Source: Tubulanus polymorphus (lineage: Eukaryota > Nemertea > Palaeonemertea > Tubulaniformes > Tubulanidae). Taken from it: a stretch of 60,000 nt of DNA. How positions within the stretch are numbered: the first letter of the stretch is position 1; each line of letters starts with the position of its first letter. Location: contig NC_134034.1 of the NCBI RefSeq assembly GCF_964204645.1, forward strand, positions 10,971,414 to 11,031,413, given 5' to 3'. This document shows positions 25,145-37,525 of this stretch, piece after piece. The position numbers were made by a program, and so were the translations under genes. The notes beneath the pieces are model-generated. The model did no database searches. It was given only the letters and a program-made list of their open reading frames with translations, and was not told the DNA's origin.

Positions 25145-26639
25145 CTTAAGAAGTTGTTGTTCCAATCTTTCGTCTCCCGTTACTTTCCGTCATTTTCTGC
25201 CTTCGAACGAAGACTTTAAAAGAGAAGCGAATCTCGGTGATTTTTTTTTTGTCGTCTTCATCGTCGACTGATGGTTTTATAGCGTGACGATAACGCAGCG
25301 ATGAACTCTCCCCTCCTCCCTCCTCCCTCCTCCCCACTCCCCCTCACCACTCCCCCTCACCCTCCCCGGTGGGGATTGTAATGTCCACTGCAGGCAATCA
25401 TCGCGTCTTAGATGTTTTTCCGCTGTTCTGTAAATGGCTTTTTTCGTGTCGATCGACACTTATTGAACTCCCTGAGAAATTTAGTTAACGCCGTTATTCG
25501 ACCTCTACAGTTAGATGTTTTTAGATCTCGAGGCTCACAAACAAATTTTTACTGAAGCTTATCAAAGCTTATCAAAGCTTATCGAAGCTTATTTGAAGGA
25601 ATTCCTGAATGGACACGACATCACCGCGTAACCACATTATACCTACTTTACGATTCAGTTCAAATCTTGATTGATCCTTGAATAAGGCATGCCGACAGTG
25701 GCGGATCCAGGTGGGGGTGTACACGGTGTGCCCCCTGCCCCCCCCCCCACATATTTTTTGCGGAGCTAATGTATATAAAAAACTAGTTTGCTGGATACTA
25801 GCCCCGAATTTGAATCGCGTAACGGAATATTGATTGATCAAGTGAACTAGTTTTCTTTCTATTATATCGCAAAACTACGCTCAGAAAGCACCCCCCCCCC
25901 CTAAATGGCTGAAACATCCAATTGCCTTAATTTGTGCCCCCTTTTTCAAAATGTTGGATCCGCCCCTTGCTTACGTGACAATTTTTGCCCCCTGTAATGG
26001 GACCCTTAATACCGCCAGGCAGAAACATACCATGTCACAGCTGCAGGTATGTTGTATGACACTGTTACAAGAGACACGATAGAATAGCTGAGGGTGTAAG
26101 GTCCCGTTATTCTTTGTACTGTACTTGTATGTATTTCGGAACTGTTTTAAGTTCATTTGTTTGACGACTGAAATACCGGGTCTAGGGCTAGATTTTAAAC
26201 GTTATCTACGACTGAGTTAAGAATCTAAGACTGTTCAGCTGTTCGTCTAGTGTTCCTTCAGAAGAACGGAGCTTAATCGGGACGGAATTTGATATATCGC
26301 GGAGAATTTGAGATTTTACAGATCTGTCTCGTTGCGGAGACACCGAGGAGTGTGAGATACAGAGAGAGAGATAAGGGAGAAAGAAGAGACCGGCGGGGGA
26401 GAGAGGAGAAAGAGAGGGAGACATTTCAATCACTTTCTCAATCTCCTAGTTGAGATGGGATCATGCGATTAGTTGATATTGACATTTGGGAGGTGGATCC
26501 AGTCCCTGTCACTCACAACTCACTGAAATTCCAGTGGATTTCAGTTTTCGTTTTGAATATATTGCAACCTAACAGGGGCTGCAGTTGCTGTAAAGTTAGA
26601 AATGTGTTTTGTAAACGTTCGGTCGACCCAACGATTAAT
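25144..26639. other. No supported gene
   Basis: Contains a C/T-rich stretch at 25,308-25,368. The inverted phrases GCGGATCCAGGTGGGGG (25,702) and CCCCTTTTTC...GGATCCGCCCC (25,938-25,964) bound a likely MITE of about 265 bp with poly-C tracts. No coding signal. Confidence 0.45.
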
Positions 26640-26875
26640 CTTAATCAGGGGCTGCAGTTGCTCAAAAGTTGGTTTGAGTAAACCAGTGGATAGTTGACAT
26701 AGTGATAATTAAAAAGTTTATTGTTACTATGGTATCAATCTGGGGCTGCATTTGCTGAAAAGTTGGTTAGGGTTAATCAGCGGATAGTTAACATAGTGAC
26801 GATTAAAAAGTTAACTTCACTATGGTAATCATTCCACTGGTTATCTTTTACCAACTTTTAAGCAACTGCAGCCCT
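26640..26875. mobile_element. Foldback MITE-like repeat (GGGCTGCAGTTGCT termini)
   Basis: Two direct copies of GGGGCTGCAGTTGCTNAAAA-GTTGG...CCAGTGGATAGTTNACATAG, the second facing an inverted copy ending CTTTTAAGCAACTGCAGCCC. A partial inverted copy is at 9,255-9,335, and another copy surrounds the MITE at 50,389-50,663. Confidence 0.75.
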
Positions 26876-26904
26876 GTGCATTTACTAATAATGCCTATGA
26901 TGAT

Positions 26905-27112
26905 GACTCTCTCTCTCTCTCTCCCTCTCTCTCCCTCTCTCTCCCTCTCTCTCCCTCTCTCTCCCTCTCTCTCCCTCTCTCTCCCTCTCTCTCTCCCTCT
27001 CCCTCTCCCTCTCCCTCCCTCCCTCCCTCCCTCCCCTCCCTCCCCTCCCTACCTACCTCCCTCTCTCCCTCCCTCTCTCTCTCTCTCTCTCTCCCTCTCC
27101 CTCTCTCTCAGT
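26905..27112. repeat. Polypyrimidine microsatellite (CTCTCTCCCTCT)n
   Basis: CT-rich run with regular CTCTCTCC units and a CCCTCCCTCC centre. Confidence 0.96.
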
Positions 27113-27231
27113 GATCACTGTTCTCTTCTAGTTGCTATAAAGTCGTAATAAGGCAATTTCTCGAGCAATTCACGTTACGTTTAAAGAGAGATTCTCATGC
27201 ATAAAATATACACGAGTCTTTGATGAACAGC

Positions 27232-29640
27232 ACTTCACTGAATACAGACATCACAGACAATATCTCCTCGGGTACCTGCAGCTGTGAGGTGAATACAAAC
27301 AATACCTCGGGTACCTGCAGCAGTGAGGTGAATACAGACAATACCTCCTCGGGTACCTGCAGCGGTGAGGTGAATACAAACAATACCTTCTCGGGTACCT
27401 GCAGCGGTGAGGTGAATACAGACAATACCTCCTCGGGTACCTGCAGCGGTGAGGTGAATACAAACAATACCTCGGGTACCTGCAGCAGTGAGGTGAATAC
27501 ATACAATACCACCTCGGGTACCTGCAGCAGTGAGGTGAATACAGACAATACCTCCTCGGGTACCTGCAGCGGTGAGGTGAATACAAACAATACCTCCTCG
27601 GGTACCTGCAGCGGTGAGGTGAATACAAACAATACCTCCTCGGGTACCTGCAGCAGTGAGGTGAATACAGACAATACCTCGGGTACCTGCAGCGGTGAGG
27701 TGAATACAGACAATACCTCCTCGGGTACCTGCAGCGGTGAGGTGAATACAGACAATACCTCCTCGGGTACCTGCAGCGGTGAGGTGAATACAAACAATAC
27801 CTCGGGTACCTGCAGCAGTGAGGTGAATACATACAATACCTCCTCGGGTACCTGCAGCAGTGAGGTGAATACAGACAATACCTCCTCGGGTACCTGCAGC
27901 GGTGAGGTGAATACAAACAATACCTCCTCGGGTACCTGCAGCGGTGAGGTGAATACAGACAATACCTCCTCGGGTACCTGCAGCGGTGAGGTGAATACAA
28001 ACAATACCTCCTCGGGTACCTGCAGCGGTGAGGTGAATACAGACAATACCTCCTCGGGTACCTGCAGCGGTGAGGTGAATACATACAATACCTCCTCGGG
28101 TACCTGCAGCTGTGAGGTGAATACAAACAATACCTCGGGTACCTGCAGCAGTGAGGTGAATACATACAATACCTCCTCGGGTACCTGCAGCTGTGAGGTG
28201 AATACAGACAATACCTCCTCGGGTACCTGCAGCGGTGAGGTGAATACAGACAATACCTCCTCGGGTACCTGCAGCCGTGAGGTGAATACAGACAATACCT
28301 CCTCGGGTACCTGCTGCGGTGAGGTGAATACAAACAATACCTCCTCGGGTACCTGCAGCAGTGAGGTGAATACATACAATACCTCCTCGGGTACCTGCAG
28401 CAGTGAGGTGAATACAGACAATACCTCCTCGGGTACCTGCAGCGGTGAGGTGAATACAAACAATACCTCCTCGGGTACCTGCAGCGGTGAGGTGAATACA
28501 GACAATACCTCCTCGGGTACCTGCAGCGGTGAGGTGAATACAGACAATACCTCCTCGGGTACCTGCAGCGGTGAGGTGAATACAAACAATACCTCCTCGG
28601 GTACCTGCAGCGGTGAGGTGAATACAGACAATACCTCCTCGGGTACCTGCAGCGGTGAGGTGAATACAAACAATACCTCCTCGGGTACCTGCAGCAGTGA
28701 GGTGAATACAAACAATACCTTCTCGGGTACCTGCAGCGGTGAGGTGAATACAGACAATACCTCCTCGGGTACCTGCAGCAGTGAGGTGAATACAAACAAT
28801 ACCTTCTCGGGTACCTGCAGCGGTGAGGTGAATACAGACAATACCTCCTCGGGTACCTGCAGCGGTGAGGTGAATACAAACAATACCTTCTCGGGTACCT
28901 GCAGCGGTGAGGTGAATACAAACAATACCTTCTCGGGTACCTGCAGCGGTGAGGTGAATACAAACAATACCTCCTCGGGTACCTGCAGCGGTGAGGTGAA
29001 TACAGACAATACCTCCTCGGGTACCTGCAGCGGTGAGGTGAATACATACAATACCTCCTCGGGTACCTGCAGCTGTGAGGTGAATACAAACAATACCTCG
29101 GGTACCTGCAGCAGTGAGGTGAATACAGACAATACCTCCTCGGGTACCTGCAGCGGTGAGGTGAATACAGACAATACCTCCTCGGGTACCTGCAGCGGTG
29201 AGGTGAATACATACAATACCTCCTCGGGTACCTGCAGCTGTGAGGTGAATACAAACAATACCTCGGGTACCTGCAGCAGTGAGGTGAATACATACAATAC
29301 CTCCTCGGGTACCTGCAGCGGTGAGGTGAATACAAACAATACCTCCTCGGGTACCTGCAGCAGTGAGGTGAATACATACAATACCTCCTCGGGTACCTGC
29401 AGCAGTGAGGTGAATACAGACAATACCTCCTCGGGTACCTGCAGCGGTGAGGTGAATACAAACAATACCTCCTCGGGTACCTGCAGCGGTGAGGTGAATA
29501 CAGACAATACCTCCTCGGGTACCTGCAGCGGTGAGGTGAATACAGACAATACCTCCTCGGGTACCTGCAGCGGTGAGGTGAATACAGACAATACCTCCTC
29601 GGGTACCTGCAGCAGTGAGGTGAATACATACAATACATAG
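27232..29640. repeat. 2.4-kb minisatellite, 42-bp unit (39-bp variants)
   Basis: About 57 units carrying GGTACCTGCAGCNGTGAGGT then GAATACANACAATACCTCCT plus CG. KpnI and PstI sites occur in nearly every unit. Length variants differ by exactly 3 bp, so one forward frame (806 codons, SSGTCSGEVNTDNT) and all three reverse frames stay open. No signal peptide, domain or splice context supports expression. The reverse-frame N-terminus (from 29,697) lies in another dispersed repeat. Confidence 0.97.
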
Positions 29641-29756
29641 GTTACAGTCACCCACATAAATGTTGTTGGAACTCGAAGTCAAATTAAATCCACACAACTG
29701 TGTTTACACTACAGTCAAATTGGAACCACGTAACTGGAACTAGATTCAGAGTTTAA

Positions 29757-30038
29757 TTAACCCTTTCAGTGTTGACTTAATAATACCCTATAGTGCTGAA
29801 GATAATTTGAAAATATTTAAAAATTCCACCTTAGAGTGCCGAATAACAGGATGACACTATAGTGCGTCTACACCGCGGTGCAGTGTATCGTTAGTTACTA
29901 ATATCATTATGTTTGACAGGTGCTGTCATCTTTCATTAGAGATAAAAACTAATTACTAATTACATCAATACACTGCAGTGCGGTGTACTAGCAAAATCCA
30001 TCACTGATTTATACACCGCAGTGCACTGATAAGGTTAA
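29757..30038. mobile_element. TTAA-flanked MITE, copy A (piggyBac-like)
   Basis: Starts TTAACCCTTTCAGTG and ends TGCACTGATAAGGTTAA, 282 bp. Internal inverted motifs ACACCGCGGTGCAGTGTA and ACACTGCAGTGCGGTGTA are shared by all copies. No coding capacity. Confidence 0.88.
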
Positions 30039-30724
30039 AGTGTGTAGATGGCATTCACGGCCCTCACTGCTGTAAATTGTGACAATCTCATATTTAAGAC
30101 GAAGCCGTAAATGACGTCGAGGAACGAACGCGTCGTTAGTTAAACGTCTGTTCCTCAGCACCTCATTACTCCTCGTTCTCACAGTACCTCGTTACCCCTC
30201 GTTCACACGGTTCTCAGACATCTGTTACGACGATCTCAGAACCGAGCGTCATAAACTCGTCTGATCTACCGCGTGTCGTCGTAATGAAGCTATTTGACGG
30301 ACCGACCGAGCAGACGGACCGAGCAGACGGACGAACACGACGAGAGAATGCGTCGTCATTAGTCACAGACGCACGTAAACCAGCTGTCCACGGCAGCAGA
30401 CGTAATCCGACGAAGGAAACACGTCATCACGACAACATTCCACCGATACGAGAAACCTGTTTCCGATGACTTGTTTAAGCGTTACCGCGGAAGCGATTGT
30501 TGGTCATTTTATAGCGTGCGTCGCTAGGGAAATGGTCGTGTTTCGCGGCGGTAATTGCGAGCGGAGATCGGACGCAGTAGCTCAGCGGTGTCTGAAACAT
30601 CTATCAGCAAATCCAATCATCAACAGTACAGGGGGTGGGGAGGGGGAGTACCAGGGGGACGGGAGGGGAGTACCAGGGGGATCATCTGTGAGTATGGATA
30701 GATTTTTTTTTCTATACTTATAAT
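30039..30724. other. No supported gene
   Basis: Unique CpG-containing sequence. A frame at 30,284-30,469 is Arg/Thr-rich without a recognisable domain. A GGGGAGTACCAGGGGGA duplication occurs at 30,643-30,682. Confidence 0.4.
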
Positions 30725-31100
30725 CACTCAGAAAAACTGCTGACACCTATAAACACTCCCTGACACCTGCAGATTACTGCTTACACTCCCTGACATCTGC
30801 AGATGACTTTCGACACCTATAAACACTCCCTGATACCTGCAGATAACCGCTGATACCTGCAGATAACCACTGACACCTATAGACATTCCCTGACACCTGC
30901 AGATTATTGCTGACACTCCCTGACATCAGCAGATGACTGTCGACACCTATAAACTCTACCTGACACCTGCAGATTACTGCTGACACCTATAAACACTCCC
31001 TGACACCACCAGATTACTGCTGACACCTATAAACACTCCCTGACACCTGCAGATTACTGCAGATACTCCCTGACACCTGCAGATAACTGCTGACACTTTC
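30725..31100. repeat. Minisatellite (CTGACACCTGCAGATTACTG / CTGACACCTATAAACACTCC)n
   Basis: Alternating 20-24-bp half-units, about 16 in total, with frequent PstI sites. Confidence 0.93.
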
Positions 31101-31701
31101 AGGTAAACACCTGTCATCTATAGTCTACCTGTCTATGCTACCACTGACACTTTCTGGCAACACCTGCACCACCACTGATTCAGACAACTACAGAATGGGA
31201 GATGAGGGATGGAAGAGGTGGGAAAGAAAAAGAGGGGAGAGAGGAGATTGAGAAGATCGGAGGGGGGGGGTTAGAGAGAGGCGAAAATAGATGAGAGAAA
31301 AGATTTGTTGTTCTGATAATAACTAGCTTATAAAACCCTCTTACTTTTCGTAAACTTCTCAAATGTCGGACCGATGTAAGCTGTAAATACGGCTTACATC
31401 GTCATCAGCTTCTTTCATCGAAGCTTATATCGATAACATGAGAGTTGATGATGAAGTGAGGTGTGTTCAATAAAATCCATCGAAACACCTTCGATCGACG
31501 TAACGCGACGTCGAGCTCTCATCAACGGGGTAACACTATATTCTCCATCGAGTCCGTCGTCGTTATTGCCATCGCGGTCAAATTTCGCACGCAGGTCAGC
31601 TGGTCTACCGATCGAATTGTCGCGATGTGAGTTTTATAAATCCTGATCTTAAATTGCGCGCGATGAGATAGTTAATCACAGCTGCAGATGAACAGAGTTA
31701 C
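31101..31701. other. No gene seen
   Basis: Unique sequence with a purine-rich tract at 31,195-31,300. No supported feature. Confidence 0.5.
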
Positions 31702-31990
31702 TTAACCCTTTCAGTGCTGACTAGTTAATACCCTATAGTGCTAGAGATAATTTGAAAATTTTGAAAAATTCCACCCTTGAATAACGAGAATACCACTTTA
31801 ATGGGTCTACTCCGCAGTGCGGTGTATCGTTAGTTACTGATATTTCACTATGTTTGACAGGTGCTGCCATCTTTCAATAGAGATAAATACTAATTACAAA
31901 TTACATCAATACACCGCAGTGCGGTGTACTAGCGAAATCTATCACTGATTTATACACCGCACTGCGGTGTAGACGCACTGAAAGGGTTAA
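31702..31990. mobile_element. TTAA-flanked MITE, copy B (most intact)
   Basis: Begins TTAACCCTTTCAGTGCTGAC and ends GCACTGAAAGGGTTAA, 289 bp, with perfect 16-bp terminal inverted repeats including TTAA. Subterminal ACACCGCACTGCGGTGT is an almost perfect palindrome. CCCT-type ends at TTAA targets are typical of piggyBac-superfamily elements. Confidence 0.92.
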
Positions 31991-32021
31991 ACGATTCCTC
32001 GGTTGATATTTGACTATAGAT

Positions 32022-32250
32022 TTAAAGCCCTCTCGGTGCTGGCTGATTGATACTTAAAAGTGCTGGAGATGATTTGAATATCTTTCGAAAACCTCAGTGC
32101 GGTGTATAACGCATATACCGCTATACAGGTGCTGCCATCTTTCGTTACAGATACGAACTAATTTCTAATGACTCAATACACGGTGATGCGGTGTACTGGC
32201 GAAGTCCATCACCGATCGATACACCGCACTGCGGTGAAGATACATTGCAA
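32022..32250. mobile_element. TTAA MITE family, copy C (diverged)
   Basis: Starts near TTTAAAGCCCTCTCGGTGCT. It keeps CAGGTGCTGCCATCTTTCGT and ACACCGCACTGCGGTG but lacks a clean right end. It lies 30 bp from copy B. Confidence 0.7.
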
Positions 32251-33189
32251 AATGCTGAAAAATTGGAAATGGACTCTTAATTTCTAGTGTCAAAGATTAT
32301 TGTGGAAGCATTTGAACTATACTTATGAGCATTTTATAACTTGTCCAGTTTCAGGTTAAACTCAAATTTTTGGCCAACTTTTCAAACTCGACCGTTTTTG
32401 CCGTTGAATTTTTCATGAAACTGAACCCTGGGCCGGGTGTACATTTATGAAACCCCTGTAATAGACTCTGATGAGATCTCTTCGATCAAGCTGTTTGTTT
32501 TGTTAGGAAAGGAAAGTGTTTTCGCACCTGTACGCGAAAGTAACTCGAAGCGGCAGGAAAAATTCCCACAGAAATCCATCGTTGAATAAAATCTTAAATC
32601 ACACCCTCGAGAACCGTAGAACTTCGGCGCTGGATCGCTGATAGCTGAATATAGGAGCAACTTTTTCGCCTTGTGGACTGGTTCCTATACACGCAGCCCC
32701 TCACTGGACTGGTTCAGTAATGTAAATCGATGATCCATTACGTGGTCATCAATCTTGCGATAAAACCACAATTGACCGCGGCTGCTGCTGCTGTCTGCCG
32801 CAAAAAAAAAACGTTTTATCGCTCAACAATAGTCTCGTTCCGTGGCAACGAAAACCATGACAACAATACAAATGTAATATTTATTGGCAGACGCGGGTAG
32901 CGGGTAGACTGGTTTATTGGCGTTTTATGTATCCGATGGTAAACAGTTTTAAGAGTCATTTGACCTGAAATATTGCGTAGTGGTTTCCCTCGCGAGGAAC
33001 GCATATATCTCATTTTCATCTTATAGTATAAAAAACACTGAATAATGTTTCACTGAATACATTCACCGCAGACTCTTGTATGGATAATAGATATCATTTA
33101 TAAGTATATTATTTCTCGACTTATGACTGGATCCGGTTCCACAGTTTCTGCTGTTATATGGTTTTAGTGGATCTCCGCATCCAGTTCCA
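32251..33189. other. No supported gene
   Basis: Unique or lightly repetitive. CAGTTTCAGGTTAAA (32,351) and a facing TTCATGAAACTGAACCC (32,412) mark a probable small MITE. Nothing coding. Confidence 0.45.
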
Positions 33190-33605
33190 GTTTCTATATG
33201 ACTCTGAACTCAGTTCCACAGTTGTGTTAATTTGACACTGGGTCTAATTCCAGTGTGTGGGTTTAATCTGACCCTAGACCCAGTTCCACAGTTGTGTGGG
33301 TTTAATCTAACCCTAGACCCAGTTCCACAGTTGTGTGGGTTTAATCTGACCCTAGACCCCGTTCCACAGTTGTGTGGGTTTAATCTGACCCTAGACCCAG
33401 TTCCACAGTTGTGTGGGTTTAATCTGACCCTAGACCCAGTTCCACAGTTGTGTGGGTTTAATCTGATACTAGACCCAGTTCCACAGTTGTGTAGGTTTAA
33501 TCTGACCCTAGACCAAGTTCCAGTTGTGTGGGTTTAATCTGACCCTAGACTCAGTTCCACAGTGGAGGGTGTTTCATTTGACTGTGGACCCAGTTCCACA
33601 GTTGT
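33190..33605. repeat. 39-bp minisatellite (GTGTGGGTTTAATCTGACCC...)n
   Basis: Eight to nine units of GTGTGGGTTTAATCTGACCC plus TAGACCCAGTTCCACAGTT. A single degenerate unit lies at 29,675-29,735. Confidence 0.95.
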
Positions 33606-34084
33606 GTAGAAAAATAGAATCTTCTTGTGTAAGAAATGCTGGATTGTTCTGCCTCGCGTTGAAAAGTGGCGTTTAGCTTCACGTGTGCTAAGTACTGTAT
33701 AATGAACGTAATAAATTGTCAGCGGCGGCCATGTTGATGGTCTGCTGGGTTGGCGTGGTGACAAAGCATAGTTTGATGAAGAGCGATTGGTCGTTTATGG
33801 TTAAACGTGATAATTAGCATCCGCGTTAGTAGCAAGTTTCTGGATGACTTCGTGAGGCAGGATTTCATATCACTCACTTAACACTGAACAGGAACTGAGC
33901 AGAAACTGAGCTGCAACTGAGCTGCAACTGAGCAGGAACTCGATGTCTCAAATGAACGACAAGTTTTTGCTAATTGCAAATAATTAATTACATGAACAGA
34001 TGAAGTTTCATTGTAACCCGGGTTCCTGGGTATTGGTTCTGGTATCTGTTCCAACTATAGAACTAGAGAGTTCTGGATTCATTT

Positions 34085-34730
34085 AAACAGCCCTGTTCCA
34101 CAGTTCCACAGTTGTGGACCCTGTTCCACAGTTGTGGACACAGTTCCACAGTTGTGGATACAGTTCCACAGTTCTGGACTCAGTTCCACAGTTGTGGATA
34201 CAGTTCCACAGTTCTGGACTCAGTTCCATAGTTGTGGACACAGTTCCACAGTTCTGGGCTCAGTTCCACAGTTCTGGAACCAGTTCCACAGTTCTGGACT
34301 CAGTTCCATAGTTGTGGACACAGTTCCACAGTTGTGGACACAGTTCCATAGTTGTGGACACAGTTCCACAGTTGTGGACACAGTTCCATAGTTGTGGATA
34401 CAGTTCCACAGTTCTGGACTCAGCTCCATAGTTGTGGACACAGTTCCACAGTTCTGGACTCAGTTCCACAGATCTGGGCTCAGTTCCACAGTTGTGGACA
34501 CAGTTCCACAGATCTGGGCTCAGTTCCACAGTTGTGGACACAGTTCCACAGTTCTGGACTCAGTTCCACAGATCTGGGCTCAGTTCCACAGTTGTGGACA
34601 CAGTTCCACAGATCTGGGCTCAGTTCCACAGTTGTGGACACAGTTCCACAGTTCTGGGCTCAGTTCCACAGTTCTGGAACCAGTTCCACAGTTCTGGACA
34701 CAGTTCCACAGTTCTGGGCTCAGTTGCTGA
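34085..34730. repeat. 20-bp minisatellite (CAGTTCCACAGTTGTGGACA)n
   Basis: About 32 units, mixing GTTGTGGACA, GTTCTGGACT, GATCTGGGCT and GTTCTGGAAC types in higher-order blocks. The core CAGTTCCACAGTT is shared with the array at 7,947-8,440. Confidence 0.97.
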
Positions 34731-35664
34731 GCAGGACCCTGTTTGTCTGTTTGTTTTGGCGTTACGTAGTCGCTTGGATCTTCGTTTCCCACGACTAACG
34801 CTATTGGATTATTCATTTAACCTCACAACGACGGGATCACGGCCTTTGAAGTGTTGCCGCACATTGTAAGCAGCCAACATGACTCGAACCCACTTGTCAC
34901 TCGGCACTGATAGATACTTCGACATAAAAATATGACAAATGATAAAGATTAAAGGATTAAGATTAAAGTAATTATTAAATAACAAAAACCGGAACACTAA
35001 GGAAGAAAACAAAGAAGGCAAACGACAAACTAAGGGGATGTAGTCAAGATTATAGTAATCAAAAAACAAAGCCCAGAGGGTTCAAAGGCAGACAAACTAA
35101 GGGTTAATCAGACAAAAACAAAAGGCAAGAACATCGAAGGGATAATCAAGAAAACTATCATTCTGATATAGAATTTTTCAATCTTGGCTTCGTTATTGTG
35201 GGATTTCTCTCTCGTCATACTTCGACATGGTCAGGTGTATCAGGAATCAGTTGGTGTGGATACATTGATCAGCCACTATTGTATCAGTAATCGGCAATGT
35301 GCTGTTGATACTACGTATCAAGAACGTGGATACGGCGATAACGCGCTGGTTGGTGTATTATTGATGAGATTCGTGTATTCAGTGCCGGTTCAGTGAAACA
35401 GGAAATATTGAATCACGATTCGACGATTCATCTAAATTAAATCGTTCACACTTCGCATGATTCCTCGCGACCCCCGCTCCCCCTCCCCCTCTCGCTCCGC
35501 TGCGTGATGGTATAAAACTGATTTGAATTACGACGAAACAATGAGTCTAAATCGATATCGCGTTTAATTAAATGTTTCTGCGTTAATTGGTTAATGCACT
35601 GTGTATTGATTTTTAAATGAAACCCCCGCGATTCATTAGCAGCAGATTCCATCAAATCAGCATC
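34731..35664. other. No supported gene
   Basis: Unique sequence. An AAACNAANGNCAAAG-like direct repetition occurs at 34,980-35,130. No coding match. Confidence 0.45.
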
Positions 35665-36060
35665 TTACTGGTACCTCTATAGCAGCTAGTGCAGCAGCTC
35701 TTGGCTTTACTGGTACCTCTATAGCAGCTAGTGCAGCAGCTCTTGGCTTTACTGGTACCTGCAGTAGCCGGCACGGCAGCTGTGGGCTTTACTGGTACCT
35801 GCAGTAGCCAGCACGGCAGCCCTGGGCTTTACTGGTACCTGCAATAGCCGGCACGGCAGCTGTGGGCTTTACTGGTACCTGCAGTAGCCGGCACGGCAGC
35901 TGTGGGCTTTACTGGTACCTGCAGTAGCCAGCACGGCAGCCCTGGGCTTTACTGGTACCTGCAGTAGCCAGCACGGCAGCCCTGGGCTTTACTGGTACCT
36001 GCAGTAGCCAGCACGGCAGCTGTGGGCTTTACTGGTACCTGCAGTAGCCAGCACAGTCGT
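35665..36060. repeat. 40-bp minisatellite (TACTGGTACCTGCAGTAGCC...)n
   Basis: About ten units of TACTGGTACCTGCAGTAGCC then AGCACGGCAGCTGTGGGCTT. Degenerate units continue at 36,185-36,285. Confidence 0.96.
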
Positions 36061-36289
36061 AAATTAATTCCAAAAGTGTTCATAAGTTTTAGACTGGCTT
36101 TAAGTTGTAGATTGGATATCGAATTAAGTTGGTCTAATGTGGTCTTTAATCTCAGTATTGTCTTTGCAACTTGGCCTAGGGTTTTACTGGTATCCCTAGC
36201 TAGTGCAACAGGCCTGGGGTTTACTGGTACTCTAGAAGCTAGCACGGCATCCCTGGAGTTTACCGGTACCCCAAATAGCGAGCTCACCA

Positions 36290-36580
36290 GCCCAGGGGCC
36301 GATTCCTCAGTTGAGACTTAAGTCCAAAAATGGTCTTAAATTTTAAGGCTGGTCTTAAGTTGTTAGATTGGCTTAAGAACTAACATGGTCTTAAATTGGT
36401 CTTAAGTCTAAGCCGTGACTATGGAACCAGCCCCTGGGGCCAGTTGCACAGTCGTGACTTAAGTCCAAAAGTGGTCTTAAATCTTAAGACTGGTCTTAAG
36501 TTGTTAGATTGGTTATAGAACTAAGTTGGTCTTAGACTGGTTTTAATTCTAAGCCATGACTATGGAACCGGCCCCTGGGG
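36290..36580. mobile_element. Two adjacent copies of a MITE with GGGGCCNGTTNCANAGTC termini
   Basis: Copy 1 is about 36,292-36,431 and copy 2 about 36,427-36,573. In copy 2, GGGGCCAGTTGCACAGTCGT at the left is mirrored by CATGACTATGGAACCGGCCC at the right. Both carry GACTGGTCTTAAGTTGTTAG. Related sequence is at 45,944-46,245, 49,727-49,800 and 56,600-56,835. Confidence 0.75.
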
Positions 36581-37344
36581 CTTAACTGGTAGCCATTATA
36601 GTAGCCATCTCATCTGGAACTGCAGCTAGAATCATCTCATTCCTCTCACACTGTTCACTGATGACATCAGCCGTTTCTACTGATGATATACTTGAGTAAT
36701 TAATGTCAATAGAATGAATGTTTGATCGAATACCAGGTTTCAGAGGAAGAGGAGAGAGAAGAGCGATGAGGAGAGAGAAGAGATGAGAGAAGAGCGATGA
36801 GGAGATGTATAATTGAATGTAACTCACACCTCTCTCTGATCTATCATTAATAGTCTCTGTAGATGATGTAACTGACAAGTCTCACGTCACCCGACACCCC
36901 CCTCCCCCCCGAGACCCCCTGAGAAACTCAAACGACAAATTGATCGAATGGTTAACCACTTTCGCGTCGTCCTACCGATTCATTCTCCGATTCATTCTCC
37001 GATTCATACTCGGCGCACAGTGCGAGAGAGATCTCGACAATTTTGAAGAGATCTCGAGAAGTTGATCCGGTGAAATTGAGATGTTCCATTCGTCGTCGTC
37101 GTCGTCGTTAAGCGAAGTGCGTAAATTGAGAACCGTCATTTTTTTTAAAGAGTTTCGCTATTAAGTTGAAAGTACCGAGATATTTGTCACACAAGAACAT
37201 CTCGAAAAGTTTTCATCTCAAGAGTTTCATTGGAAAAAAAACGTTTTACTCCGAAATGGATTTCATTTCTTCAGAAATTCATTTAGCAGTTTTAGTGAAT
37301 CTGCTTCTGGGGGTCGTGTTTCATGAAAATGTTTAAGCTCAAAA
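36581..37344. other. No gene seen
   Basis: Unique sequence with a GA-rich patch (36,740-36,805) and a GTCGTCGTC run near 37,092. No supported feature. Confidence 0.5.
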
Positions 37345-37525
37345 CCACCTCACCTGATGAGGGGGCCATCACCTCACCTAGAGAGGGATATCACTTCACT
37401 GATGAGGGGTATCACCTCACCTGATGAGGGGGGTATCACCTCACCTGATAAGGTGGTATCACCTCACCTGATGAGGGGGGTATCACCTCACCTGATAAGG
37501 TGGTATCTCCTCACTGATGAGGGGA
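37345..37525. repeat. 23-24-bp tandem repeat (TATCACCTCACCTGATGAGG)n
   Basis: About seven units of TATCACCTCACCTGATGAGG plus GGG, with T/A changes. Confidence 0.93.

Noticed and set aside
27220-29640. Forward 806-codon Cys/Thr/Asn repeat protein
   Set aside because: Both main variable bases change residues in this frame (G/S/C/R and D/N/Y). There is no signal peptide and no splice sites. Kept as a repeat only; the reverse frame is discussed in findings.
27232-29640. CRISPR array
   Set aside because: Units are contiguous with no unique spacers. This is a eukaryotic minisatellite.
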